The notes below the pieces were generated by a model. That model had not been told where the DNA came from, made no database searches, and saw only the letters and a program-made list of their open reading frames with translations. From Piezodorus guildinii (Eukaryota > Arthropoda > Insecta > Hemiptera > Pentatomidae): a stretch of 64,000 bases of DNA. A program made the translations under genes and the position numbers. Positions 1-9,805 of this stretch are shown here, one piece after another. Location: positions 94,705,521 to 94,769,520 of the forward strand of contig CM041297.1 of assembly GCA_023052935.1 (NCBI GenBank), in the 5' to 3' direction. Within the stretch, counting starts at the first letter, position 1, and each line of letters begins with the position of its first letter.

Positions 1-57
1 AATTACATCCACAATGGTTTAAATAAAATCGTTTGCGCCGGTTTTTAGAAAAATCTT

Positions 58-335
58 AAACAAAATGGCTCCTACGGCCGTCAATTTCGTTGAAGCTGCT
101 GTAAGATCTCTTTCCTATTGACCTTTTTGGGGACTTGGTCATTTTCGTCCCTAAAACGTGTTTTTACGGTAATTTTTTTCCCCCCATCATATCTTTATTC
201 ACACCTGTCAGAAGCTGTCTGACAATCAGCAAATGTGTAAAAATCCATAGAAAAATACGGTTTGAATAAACTTCGGAAATGTTCACGCTCGCAATACTCA
301 CCCTAACTATATATCACAAATATAAGATCATGAAA
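58..335 (-). repeat. Family R repeat copy, partial
   Basis: AT-rich dispersed repeat, called family R here. On the minus strand it matches the terminal part of the copies at 14236-15135 and 48594-49412: shared words are the CCTAAAACGTG block near 150, the TTCACGCTCGCAA block near 281 and the CTATATAT palindrome near 307. Its right edge abuts the LINE fragment that starts near 340-364. No coding potential was seen. The family is unnamed; it is probably a non-autonomous element. Confidence 0.5.
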
Positions 336-339
336 GAAT

Positions 340-1518
340 TTGAAAATTAATTTATTTTTAAATCTGTTTATCAGCCTTCTTCCTTCGTTCTCAAAATTAT
401 TTGAAAAAATACTTCTTCACCGTTTAGATTCTCTTGAAATATTAAAGTTTATACCCGATCATCAGTTCGGCTTTAAAAAACCTCATTCCACTATACAACA
501 ATCTCATCGTTTAGTTGTTTTCATTTCAAATTCACTAGAGTCAAAAAAATATTGTCCAGTTGTTTTCTTTGACATTAGTCACGCTTTCGACAAGGTTTGG
601 CACGAAGGATTGCTTTGCAAACTGAAAATTTTACTTCCACCTACCTTCTATTTAATATACCTTTCATACTTTTCGGATAGATATTTTTCTGTAAAAGTGG
701 GGACCGAACTCTCAGACATTCAGCAAATTAAGGCAGGTGTACCTCAGGGCAGTGTTTTAGGACCAATATTGTTTAACATTTACATGTCAGATCTTCCCCA
801 GCACAATGGGACTCTTTTAGCTACTTTTGCTTATGATGCAGCTGTTCTTTGTTCAGATAAGGATGCTTTACAAGCGGCAATATCTCTCCAAAACCACCTT
901 GATGAAAATTCTGCTTGGGCTTCTAGGTGGAAAATAAAGATGAACGAGTCCAAGAGTGCTCATGTAGTGTTCACCCTGAACCATAAACCTTCTCCTTCCA
1001 TCAACTTTAATAATATTCCTATTCAGACTTCCGACGAAATTCGATATTTAGGTATTCACTTGGACAAAAGACTGACCTGGAGGACCCACATTTGACAAAA
1101 ACGCAAAGAGCTCAACAGACGATACGGTCTTTTATCTAGATTACTTGACAGACGCTCTAAATTGTCATTAACTAACAAACTAACTCTTTACAAAGTTTTG
1201 CTAAAACCAATCTGGACATACGGGATAGAACTGTGGGGCTCTGCTAAACCATCAAGTATCCAAAGAATACAGTCTTTTCAGTCGAAAGTGCTGCGCAAAA
1301 TAGTGGACGCACCGTTCTACGTAACAAATGACGTTATACATAACGACTTAAACATTCCGACTATTTCAACCACTGCTACAGAACTATACAATAACTTCCA
1401 CCAAAGACTAACATACAACACCAACCCTCTTACAGAAACATTAAAGTGCTCTACGAATAGTTACAGCCCACCCCGACGACTACGCAGGCGGTGGCCAAGA
1501 GATATGCTGATCACTTAA
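340..1518 (+). pseudogene. jockey-like LINE reverse transcriptase, 5'-truncated, one stop
   Basis: C-terminal two thirds of a non-LTR retrotransposon ORF2, the reverse transcriptase used for target-primed integration. Visible RT landmarks in order are the SLLPSFSKLFEKIL block, FDISHAFDKVWHEGL, GVPQGSVLGPILFNIY, the degenerate catalytic box FAYDAAVL (normally F/YADD), and the distal LKPIWTYGIELWG and RRLRRRWPRD motifs typical of jockey-type elements. The frame is open from 340 to the stop after 1515 except for a TGA at 1093-1095, where relatives have a Trp codon. The endonuclease domain is absent; recognisable homology starts near 364 next to a family R copy, so the element is 5'-truncated as LINEs usually are. 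A 3' UTR appears to run to about 1640, ending in an AATAAAAAAA-type stretch. The lost catalytic Asp and the stop make it inactive. Confidence 0.85.
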
Positions 1519-1639
1519 CGAACTCTGCTGTGATAGCCGCTGCTCCAGCAGTCCACAAATTTTCTTATTGCAAAGGAAATGCAGATGGCAAATTAAATTT
1601 TATTTCAATTTTTTTTTTGTTTTGTAATAAAAAAATCTG

Positions 1640-2194
1640 TTTATTCCATTCCTACGTTGTTGTTTCCTAGAATAACTACTATCAGAACTGTCTGTGCTTC
1701 AGAGAAACGCATTTAAAGTAAATCTATCAGTAGCAAAGATTAAGCATTTTTCATTGTGTCTTAATAATTAATCTGATAAAAAAGTCTGTTTAGCGAAAAT
1801 AAGTCATAATGTTATCCTCTGAGATCTTATAACTCCAAACATGGTTCCCATGAACTTATTTACGTGTCTGTTAATAAATCATGCGTTCGGACAACGGAGA
1901 GGGAGGAAACGAGTAAAGGAATACATATTCGATGAAGAGGAAATTAGGAGAGACCTGAATCTCTGAGGGGAGGAATGGGGGAAGTTACAAGAGGGTTTCT
2001 TGGTTTAATCAAGCCCTGGCCCGATGAAGAAACACTCCCCTTAATATACGTTTGCTACACAAATAAACTACAGGTTTTCTTTTGTTATGTAAAAAAAAAA
2101 AAAAAAAAAAAAAAAATGTATGCCATTACTTTGTATACCTTGTGTTACTGAAATTATTTCTTTCTTTTTTTTTATATGAAAAGATTTTTATAAC
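1640..2194. other. No recognised gene; purine-rich segment and poly(A) run
   Basis: Unassigned sequence. A purine-rich, slightly GC-richer stretch lies at about 1890-2000, and a run of some 26 A residues at 2091-2116 could be the tail of an old retroposed insertion. Nothing with coding potential was seen. Confidence 0.5.
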
Positions 2195-2568
2195 GATTAA
2201 AAAGAAAATACACGTTTTAGGATCCTTTGAGTCCAAATTACCATGTCCCGCAAAAAAGTCTGTGTCCGTGTGTGGTAGTCTAGCATAAAAATGGAAAGTC
2301 GTACGATACAGAACTTTAGCATTTAAGACGTATGCCCGAGATGTTACCGTAACTTTCAAAATCAGCTAACCAGAAGAGCCACTTTATATCATGCATTTTG
2401 CACCTATATACGATTTTCTCAAAAACGGCTCTAACGATTTTGATTAAAATCGCTATATTGATGTAAAATTAAATGGACCTTAATATCATGTAGGTTTTAT
2501 TCTAATTGGAAGAGTCTGACAAGGCTTAAATGCCGATGTTTTTTATTTTATTTCTCTACTTTATCTGT

Positions 2569-2712
2569 TATGTATATTTTATTATTATTATTATATAAAT
2601 TTATAGTTTTGTATATATCGTGTGAATGTAGTATGAATGTTGTACGTTATCACTATTAAAAATGTCCTGAATTGGACAGATTGTAATATTGCTCAATGAA
2701 TAAATAAATAAA
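2569..2712 (+). mobile_element. 5'-truncated LINE 3' end with 11-bp target duplication
   Basis: A 144-bp insertion in family R, flanked by the direct repeat ACTTTATCTGT (2558-2568 and 2713-2723). Its tail, CAATGAATAAATAAATAAA, and the preceding CAGATTGTAATATTGCTC resemble the minus-strand tail of the jockey-like element near 59470-59510. Truncation plus an A-rich tail plus a target duplication is the usual result of target-primed reverse transcription. Confidence 0.7.
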
Positions 2713-3120
2713 ACTTTATCTGTAATTTTGCAGATTCTATAAAAATAACAATATCATTTTGTTATCATTGATAAAAAAACAACAGGTAAATATAATAAGT
2801 TGAACGAATTCGATTCAAGCTAAAGGAGAAAACTGCAAAAATATTTGTTTAATGCAATTTTTAGTTTTTGAGCATAAGAAGAGTAATATACATGTATATA
2901 ATATACCGTTGGAAAGCTAAAGATTTTAGAAAAAATATCATCTTATACACAAGCTTGTAAAATTTAATAAAGAGTGATGAAAACCGATAAAACTAACTGA
3001 TTTTTTTAGATAATAATACAATACATATTTTAATAAACACACGTTTTTATAAAAATTGAAATTAATTATTTCTTTATTTTTTTCTCATCATTGTCGTTAT
3101 TGTTCTTTTTGTTTTAATAT

Positions 3121-3298
3121 TTGTTCGATAATTATCAGGCCGATTTGCAAAAGAAATTCTTGGATATTTTTCTTTAATTACAGAAGCTTGATAATGGCCC
3201 TAGAGGCTGAAACGTCGCGATACTGGAATAAATAAATTGTTTTAAAGAAAAATATCCAAGAATTTCTTTTGCAAATCGGCCTGATAATTATCGAACAA
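3121..3298. repeat. Perfect 57-bp inverted repeat with 64-bp loop
   Basis: The arms at 3121-3177 and 3242-3298 are exact reverse complements and the loop is 3178-3241. The unit interrupts a family R repeat. The loop holds a hammerhead-like motif and ends in AATAAATAAATTGTT. Head-to-head terminal pieces around a ribozyme-like core suggest a Penelope-like element terminus; a snap-back or foldback transposon is the alternative. Confidence 0.8.
3186..3220 (+). ncRNA. Hammerhead-ribozyme-like motif (degenerate)
   Basis: Within the loop, TTGATAA stands where a hammerhead has CUGAUGA. It is followed by a short helix-forming GGCC...GGC segment and then GAAAC followed by GTC. Self-cleaving hammerheads of this compact layout are known in Penelope-like retroelements. 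Two changes in the first core box make activity doubtful. Confidence 0.4.
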
Positions 3299-3416
3299 TT
3301 ATTTTTTTTTATTAGTTTCACTCATTTTCATCTCTAACTGTTTTTGAGAATTCTTTAATTTATTTTAATAACGGATGTAAGGGAAAATCGGGTGTTCCCC
3401 ACACCATATTTTTATA

Positions 3417-4489
3417 GTTTTTTTTTTCTTTTTTTAAATGCTCTGAAAACACTTTGCACATTAACATATTAGATAGTATATACATTTACCTACCTCATAT
3501 TAAAGGGAATTATATTGTAGAGAATTAAATCAAAACTTTCTGAGCCAGCGAAAACATCGTTTAAATGTTTTATAGATAAACTAGGAGATTTAATCATTTT
3601 ATTCTTTACAAAAAAGTATTGACAATTAATCACAATATGATTCTAATGAGGTTCATAACACTCAGCTCATTTGATTAAACATTTCAACTCCATTATTTTC
3701 TTTTAACTTGAACATTAAGGAAACTCACATTTATACTGCTGTTATTTTTCCATTTAAAGGCCGCTCGAACGGTGTTAATAGGAAATAACAATGAAATAAT
3801 AACATATACTTAATTAGCGAAGGATCTCTGAGTGGGATTAAGTAATTCTAAATATTTTATCAGAATAAAAGACTGTAAATGAATATTTGTATTTTCCTGG
3901 TGTTGCATTTCATTACATTAAATTTATTTTAAAAAAATTAATATTGAGATGGCTTTTTTAACTAAAATAGAAAAAATAAACATTTCGTCTGAGGGAAATC
4001 TTGCCAGGAAAATCGTGAATACAATTCAAGGGATCTTTTAGTAATTTCAAACAAAAGTAATTAAATTCTTCGAAAAGACTCGAATAAAAATAAAGGTTTC
4101 GTTGATTCATTGAGATAATTTATTGACAACTTTCGTTGATAATTTAAATTGAAAACTTTAAACAATATTTTGTGAGGTAGCAATGATAGTCATTAGTTTT
4201 TTTAACATTAATTAACTCCATAAATTATTTTTTGTAGTATTTCATATTTCTTTAAGTAAAAAATCTGTTGTGCACAACATGCGACTTTTACATAACTCGG
4301 CAGTAAATAATCAATTTGATAACTATTAAATAAACTCAAAGTTAAAAAAAAAGTTTAAAGTTAATTTAATAAAAAGTTTATTCAGTTTAGTTGGAAAAAT
4401 GTGATTTATATTAAATAATACTACAATATTAAGTGGTTATGTATAATATTCACCAAGAAGTTTATGCCATATACGTCACATCACATTAA
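3417..4489. other. No recognised feature
   Basis: AT-rich sequence with short homopolymers. No open frame, repeat match or structured element could be identified on either strand. Confidence 0.5.
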
Positions 4490-5040
4490 TTTTTACAATC
4501 TCGTATATAAGATTTCATTTTTTCTGAAATGTTGATCTTTCTAACGGTGTAATTTACATCTATATAGCTGTTCTTATTTTCGAAAATCCATAAAAAAATA
4601 TTTGGGCTATTTTCTCCTTTAGTGAATTATCGATTATTATATTTAGCTGTTTATTATTAATTCTATGGTTAATGTTTTTCAATTTATAAAATTAAAGGTG
4701 CTCTAGGGGAATCAGTTTAAAATATCGGCATTTAAGCCCGGCCGGACTATCTCATTCAGAATGAAACCGACATTATTTTAAAGCGCATTAAATTTTACAT
4801 CAACATAGCAAGTTTAATAAAAATCGTTGTTTTTTAATAATATCGTAAAAAGGTGCATAATGTATAAAATAGCGTTCCCGGTCAGCCGATTTTGATAAAA
4901 AAAAGTATGTTTAACCGAGATGTTAAAATCTCGGGCGTATAGTTTGTTGTCTTTACTATGAACTTTCAGTTTCTTACGACCTTTTGTTTTTGTTCAAGAC
5001 TTAACACAGACAAGCAGACCTTTTTTTTTTTTTTTTTTTT
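4490..5040 (-). repeat. Family R repeat copy, partial
   Basis: Minus-strand copy sharing, in order, the TTTCTAACGGTGTA block (4537), AAAATATCGGCATTTAAGCC (4719), the GCGCATTAAATTTTACATC block (4782), TCTCGGGCGTATAG (4929) and an ACACAGACAAGCAGACC segment (5005) at the place where other copies carry the AC/GT microsatellite. It ends in a poly(T) run at 5021-5041. Confidence 0.6.
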
Positions 5041-6083
5041 CACCCCTACCTTTTTTACCTACCCCTACATTTCATAATCTTGTTTCCAATTCTTAGTTTT
5101 TCTTTTATATATTTATATTATATATCTGACAATGAATTATTATTATTACCATAATAAGCTATATTTAAGGTACTTTATTTATTAATTAGTGATATGCTTC
5201 GGATGATATAAGTATGAACCTCATCAGATGCCACATTTGTGTTCTATTATTGTTTTCGGGAACAAAATTTTAAATATATGTTCAATGATAGTTTCATTAA
5301 ACTGAATCACATCATAAATAAGTTCTGTAACCTTTTGAGATGTTATCTTCATCATTATTCTGAAAAAAAGACAAAACAAGAAAAAAAAAAAAAGAAATAA
5401 TTTTGTGTTATAGCAAAAAAAAAATTTGAAATGAAACTTAATGATCATTGCGACATTTATATTTGAGGTTATCAATTAATTTAACGTTTTCTTCATGGAT
5501 TCATTCTACGCTCAAGCCTCTAATATACATTTAAGAAGTTTCACGGGTCATTAAAAAATAATAAACCAAAACAGCTCTGCTGATCACTTAAAAAATATTT
5601 TTGTGTTTTTAAAAATCTTTAAAGCTGGTGTAAAATAAATCCCTTCCTCTGTTGTCCACATTTCCTATTAGAGCTGCTTTCATGCGCATTCCAACGGACA
5701 TTGGAATTCCCTTCCGTCAAACATCCACCATACTCCCTAACTCTCTTTTTTGGTACTTTCTAGCTTTCAGAAATGACTATATCTAATATTAAGACTATTT
5801 AATGTTATGTTATAGTATGCCTCTCGTCTTTATTTTCCGTTTCCACGATTCATAGATGATGATATAGGTACTTTTTTTCTTCTGCTTTTGTTTAATCATG
5901 AGCGATGATTTATGTTTAGTTATATTGTCATCAGAATAATTTTTTTTATATTATTGATATATATTTTTGTTAACTTGTTTTGTTTTACTTATCATATTTC
6001 TTGAATTGATAGATATACAATATCTCTTGTGCCACGTTTTTGTAAAATGTTCTTGAGGGAGGGGATGTTTTTTTTTTCTGTTT
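5041..6083. other. No recognised feature
   Basis: AT-rich DNA with A- and T-runs. Short open frames here are artefacts of low-complexity composition. Confidence 0.5.

Positions 6084-6180
<97 letters not shown>
6084..6180. repeat. Compound (CT)n(TA)n microsatellite
   Basis: Uninterrupted CT dinucleotides (about 6084-6127) run directly into TA dinucleotides (about 6128-6172), then TG-rich sequence. A short open frame across it encodes only Ser-Leu and Tyr-Ile repeats and is not a gene. Confidence 0.95.
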
Positions 6181-6182
<2 letters not shown>

Positions 6183-7540
6183 ATGTACGATTATATCCCT
6201 ACTTTATAACTGTATGATTTTTTTCACTTTTCATTTTCTTATATTAAACTGATTAGCTGGATTTCGAGGTTTTTTAACGAAGTAATGAATGTTTTTTACA
6301 AAAATATCCATAAGTTTTTTGATGAATTTAGTTTATTTTCATATGTTGATGTTGGTTTTACAGGATTTTTTTAAGTTCTCCTGTATTATATATAGAAAAA
6401 TCTTAATATTCTTATTGCATATCCTTTACTCCTTATCACACTTTTATTACTGGTTCGATTTTATAAACTATATAATAATTTAGTGCTATGAATGTATTTC
6501 AGATCATTTAAAAGATAATTTATACTTAGAAGATACCAAGAAATATCTTAATTGTACTATTTACAGAAATATTAGCAAAAATGTAGCTGAAATATGTTTT
6601 AATTGATTAAAACCAGAAAAAAAAAATGGTGGTGATGGATCTCAAAATCTGACTTTTATTTATTATTAACAAATGTATAGATATAATAAAGTATTGTGTA
6701 TTAATGTTTACCACTTTTACGATTAGAATTTTTAATATAATTATTTTCTGATCATAACTGGTTAGATTTAAGCCGAATTTCTAGGCCAGGTAACGAGGGG
6801 ATCCATAGCGAGAGAGTTAGCTGTTAATCCCGGGCGAACCACGTTTAGGCCCCACCATCCAATCATCTCCCCGGCAATGATTTTACCCCCGCGGAATCAC
6901 CTAGAGCTGTCCATCTCCTTTCCTAAACGTAAATCTCTTCGCTATTAGTCCTTTATCATGCTCTACCTCATCAGCTCCAAATATGATTAATATCATATTA
7001 GAACCAAGATGATCCAAAGCACTTATGGAATGAAATATCCCATTTACAGTTTCTATATCAGAAATTGAGTAATAGAAGAGTTGAAAAATTATTTCCAGAA
7101 TCAAATATAATTATTACTACAGCCATTAATAATAATTATAACAAAATAATAATATGGCGCCTAAATTAGAGAACTGAATATCATAAATATACAATTGAGA
7201 GAGAAGAGAGAAGAAAAAATTTATTTACATAATTACAATATACAAGCATTTATTTATTTATTTTTGTAGTGATATCAGATTTCCTTAAAATCAACAATAT
7301 AATCTTGGTCGGACACTATAAAAATATACAAAAACCTACTAAAAAAAAACAATAATAATAATAAATTAAAAAAAAATAACATACTCACACACCCGCGTAC
7401 ATATATGCACATAATATTTTTCAAGTTAAATTTATTAATTGTCCGATAAAATGGTATAATATTCCTTATGAACTTACCAATAAGTGTTTTTGTCATTTTG
7501 TGTATATAGTGCTTAAGAGAATATAATTATTAACTGAGAA
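6181..7540. other. No recognised gene; small GC-rich patch
   Basis: Mostly AT-rich. A distinct GC-richer patch at about 6770-6905 contains GGGGATCC, AATCCCGGGCGAACC and CCCCGCGGAATC words. It lacks a convincing tRNA fold or long frame; an unrecognised SINE or old element end is possible. Confidence 0.45.
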
Positions 7541-7547
7541 GAACTGT

Positions 7548-8310
7548 TATCGATGTCTCGGATGCCCTTATCCATTCCATACTTCAGTATAATGAAGATA
7601 TCGCTGAATGTGCTGAAAGACTGGAGGTGTTAGAGCTGTATGACAGTAGCTTTAGGAAAATGCATTCAAAGAATGGGCCAATGGTGAGAGGTCGTCGACG
7701 TTCGACATTTAGCAGAAACCCTTTGAGCCAAGGAATACGTGAGAGGTAAGCCCTCTCTGGTTCAGAATGGTTTAATGTCCTGATACCAAACATAAAGTAT
7801 GCACATCTGCATAGATTTTCTGAAGGCAGCGGACAAGTGAGAGAAGTTGGGTCCCTCTGTTGCAAACGTTGCATCGATTCTGAAACCTCAGCCCATGTAC
7901 TACGGCACCATGGGGTGCAGCAAGAGTTGGCTAACATCCTTAGGAGAAAAGAACTCACATCTCTTGATGAGGTCTACTGCATCGATACGAATGGATCTGT
8001 AAAGTATTTGGATCAGATATCGTTGCGTTCCCCAAGAACAGAAGAACTGCAATCCTACCGTTCGATATGAGTCCTATGACCTCAAGCAAGCAGGTGGAGT
8101 AGAAAGAAAAGAAAGGGCCATTTACGAGAAATGTATCACTTTCCTAATAGCAAAGTCACTTTCCACTAGAAAGAGTTTGACGAAACGAAATGATCTCTAG
8201 CAGCATTTGGAGCTTATGTCAATATAAATAATATAGCGGTGTTGGTCGTGAACATAATTTTAGACTCTCTGGGAATTATTCACCATTACCTGAATGGCAA
8301 TTAAAACAGA
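7548..8310 (+). pseudogene. R2-like LINE C-terminal region (zinc knuckle and endonuclease-like domain)
   Basis: Decayed C-terminus of a non-LTR retrotransposon protein of the R2-like (restriction-like endonuclease) type. Reading across frames gives, in order, a GSEWFNVLIPN block; a knuckle-like CKRCIDSETSAHVLRHH in which the last Cys is replaced by His; an ELTSLDEVYCIDTNGSVKYL segment; a shifted VRYESYDLKQAGGVE-like block; and the terminal NIILDSLGIIHHYL. The same blocks in the same order occur at 44815-45645, in a better preserved copy. At least three frame changes and several stops separate the blocks, so it is inactive. The RT domain is missing. Confidence 0.65.
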
Positions 8311-9265
8311 AAGTACATATAGAAGAATGGTGTGCTTTAAATTCGGACTCGCTAAGAAAAAGGAGAAAATCGCTATAAAAGGCATACACGTGAACTCATT
8401 GGGGAAGTGAATCGTATGTTTTGTCAAGGAACTTCTGTAACGAAACTGGTCTAAAATTTGTAAAGAACAAGATCAAAAATATAATGGGGGTTCACTTGCC
8501 GCTTATGACCTGAAATTATATGACCTGACAAAGGCTCATTCATGTGGCTAATGATAACGATGCTGTGTAGCGCCAATGATTCAAGTAGGGAAAACTTTGA
8601 GTATGAACATCAAAAGTTTAAACCCAATATTTGCAAACTATAAGCACAAAAATAGCATGATGAAAGATAAAGAACTTAGAAAGTGGATGTAATTTTAGGT
8701 AAAGCAAGGGGCGGTAAATCAAGAAATATGAATCCTACGCACGGACTAACCGATGAGAATTTCAACTGTCAAAAAGAAACGTGGTGAAACTCGTTTAAAG
8801 ACGGGGACTCAAATATTATGCGTCGGTACTTCATATTTACTCTTGCGGAATCCAACTCGTGGTCCAATAAATCTCGGCTGAATGATTAGACTATGAAGCA
8901 GCTCAATAGGACAAAGTTGAGCTCGGTGTTGCAATAATATTTGTTATTGTGATATATATTTTTACTTAGTTATCGTCTATTTATTTCGATTATATGGCTT
9001 TAAGCGTGTATCAACAGCGACAGAGATCTTTTACAGGATATTTTTTCGGAGGGACTTTTTCAAGCATTTAATAAATGGAGATTCATTCACAGCATCTCCC
9101 CCGAATATATGAGAGCCGTCAGCCAACTGGTGGCCACTCACAAAATTAGTCGTAGGGAGTGATGACCCTAAAAATACATCGAGAAACGAGAGTGTAATCC
9201 TCCCAGATTACACCACGAGGTCAAGAGCCTTCACGGGCTGTCGCGCCTCTCGTAGAAGAAGAAGA
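8311..9265 (+). other. Probable 3' UTR of the R2-like element, ending in GAA repeats
   Basis: No coding signal. The right edge has a GC-richer segment (about 9110-9250, including CACGGGCTGTCGCGCCTCTC) followed by a short (GAA)n-like run at 9254-9265. Such a non-coding block and simple-repeat tail fits the 3' end of a LINE, and it lies downstream of the decayed R2-like C-terminus in the same orientation. The assignment is by position only. Confidence 0.35.
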
Positions 9266-9674
9266 TGTGAGGAGAGAAATATGAAATGGTACTGCGTACC
9301 ATACAAGGAAAGATATGTCACGGATAAACTGAATTCGAAGTCTCAAGGATTAGCTCGACTACAGTAGCGAGGAACTATTCAGAGCCACCAACATCATATT
9401 GCCTGATTTCCAACCTTGATTAGAAGAGTAACACTAAGAGGAAGATAAATATCAATATGTGTGTTATGGTCGTTTCATAATAAGTACATTTAAAAGATTA
9501 TACAGGGGATTGAGTACATTGACATGTTGACTAAACTGTACCTAATTTCCTAACATTTCTATCAACATTTACTCAAAGCACGTTAAAATAAATCAGGATA
9601 ACGGAATAAATCGGTTTATTCTAAGGGAATCACACAAATCGTCCACATTTCATAATTTGTTCCTTCTCTTCATA
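9266..9674. other. No recognised feature
   Basis: AT-rich sequence between the presumed R2-like 3' end and the SINE. Nothing identified. Confidence 0.5.
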
Positions 9675-9684
9675 TCCTAATGAT
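9675..9684. repeat. Target-site duplication of the SINE, left copy
   Basis: TCCTAATGAT here is repeated exactly at 13229-13238, immediately outside the two ends of the SINE that holds the RTE-like LINE. Confidence 0.7.
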
Positions 9685-9769
9685 AGTTTGTTTATTTATT
9701 TAACGCCACTTTATGCTACTATGGCTAATCGGACGTTGCCACAGTGGCAGTCTTAAATTTTGCCTATCC

Positions 9770-9785
9770 AAGTTTTATTAGGATA
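9770..9785. repeat. Target-site duplication of the RTE-like LINE, 3' copy
   Basis: AAGTTTTATTAGGATA here is repeated exactly at 13027-13042. The pair flanks the LINE, and the duplicated word is SINE sequence. Confidence 0.9.
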
Positions 9786-9805
9786 ATAATAATAATAATA
9801 TAGGC

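Larger units (their letters stand above)
2195..3416 (+). repeat. Family R repeat copy, interrupted by two insertions
   Basis: Same AT-rich family as 48594-49412 and in the same orientation. Conserved blocks follow the same order: the ACGTTTTAGG block, the GTCTGTGT microsatellite seed (about 2260), the AGAAGAGCCAC block (2371), the CTCAAAAACGGCTCTAACG block (2418), the TTGGAAAGCTAAAG block (2910) and the CCCCACACCATATTTT end (3397). Two segments absent from the other copies interrupt it: a LINE 3' end at 2569-2712 and an inverted repeat at roughly 3085-3310. Family R was therefore here first. Confidence 0.65.

Noticed and set aside
8700..8850. Hammerhead-like words CCGATGAG and GAAACG in the R2-like 3' region
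   Set aside because: Spacing and helices do not fit; no plausible helix II between the boxes.
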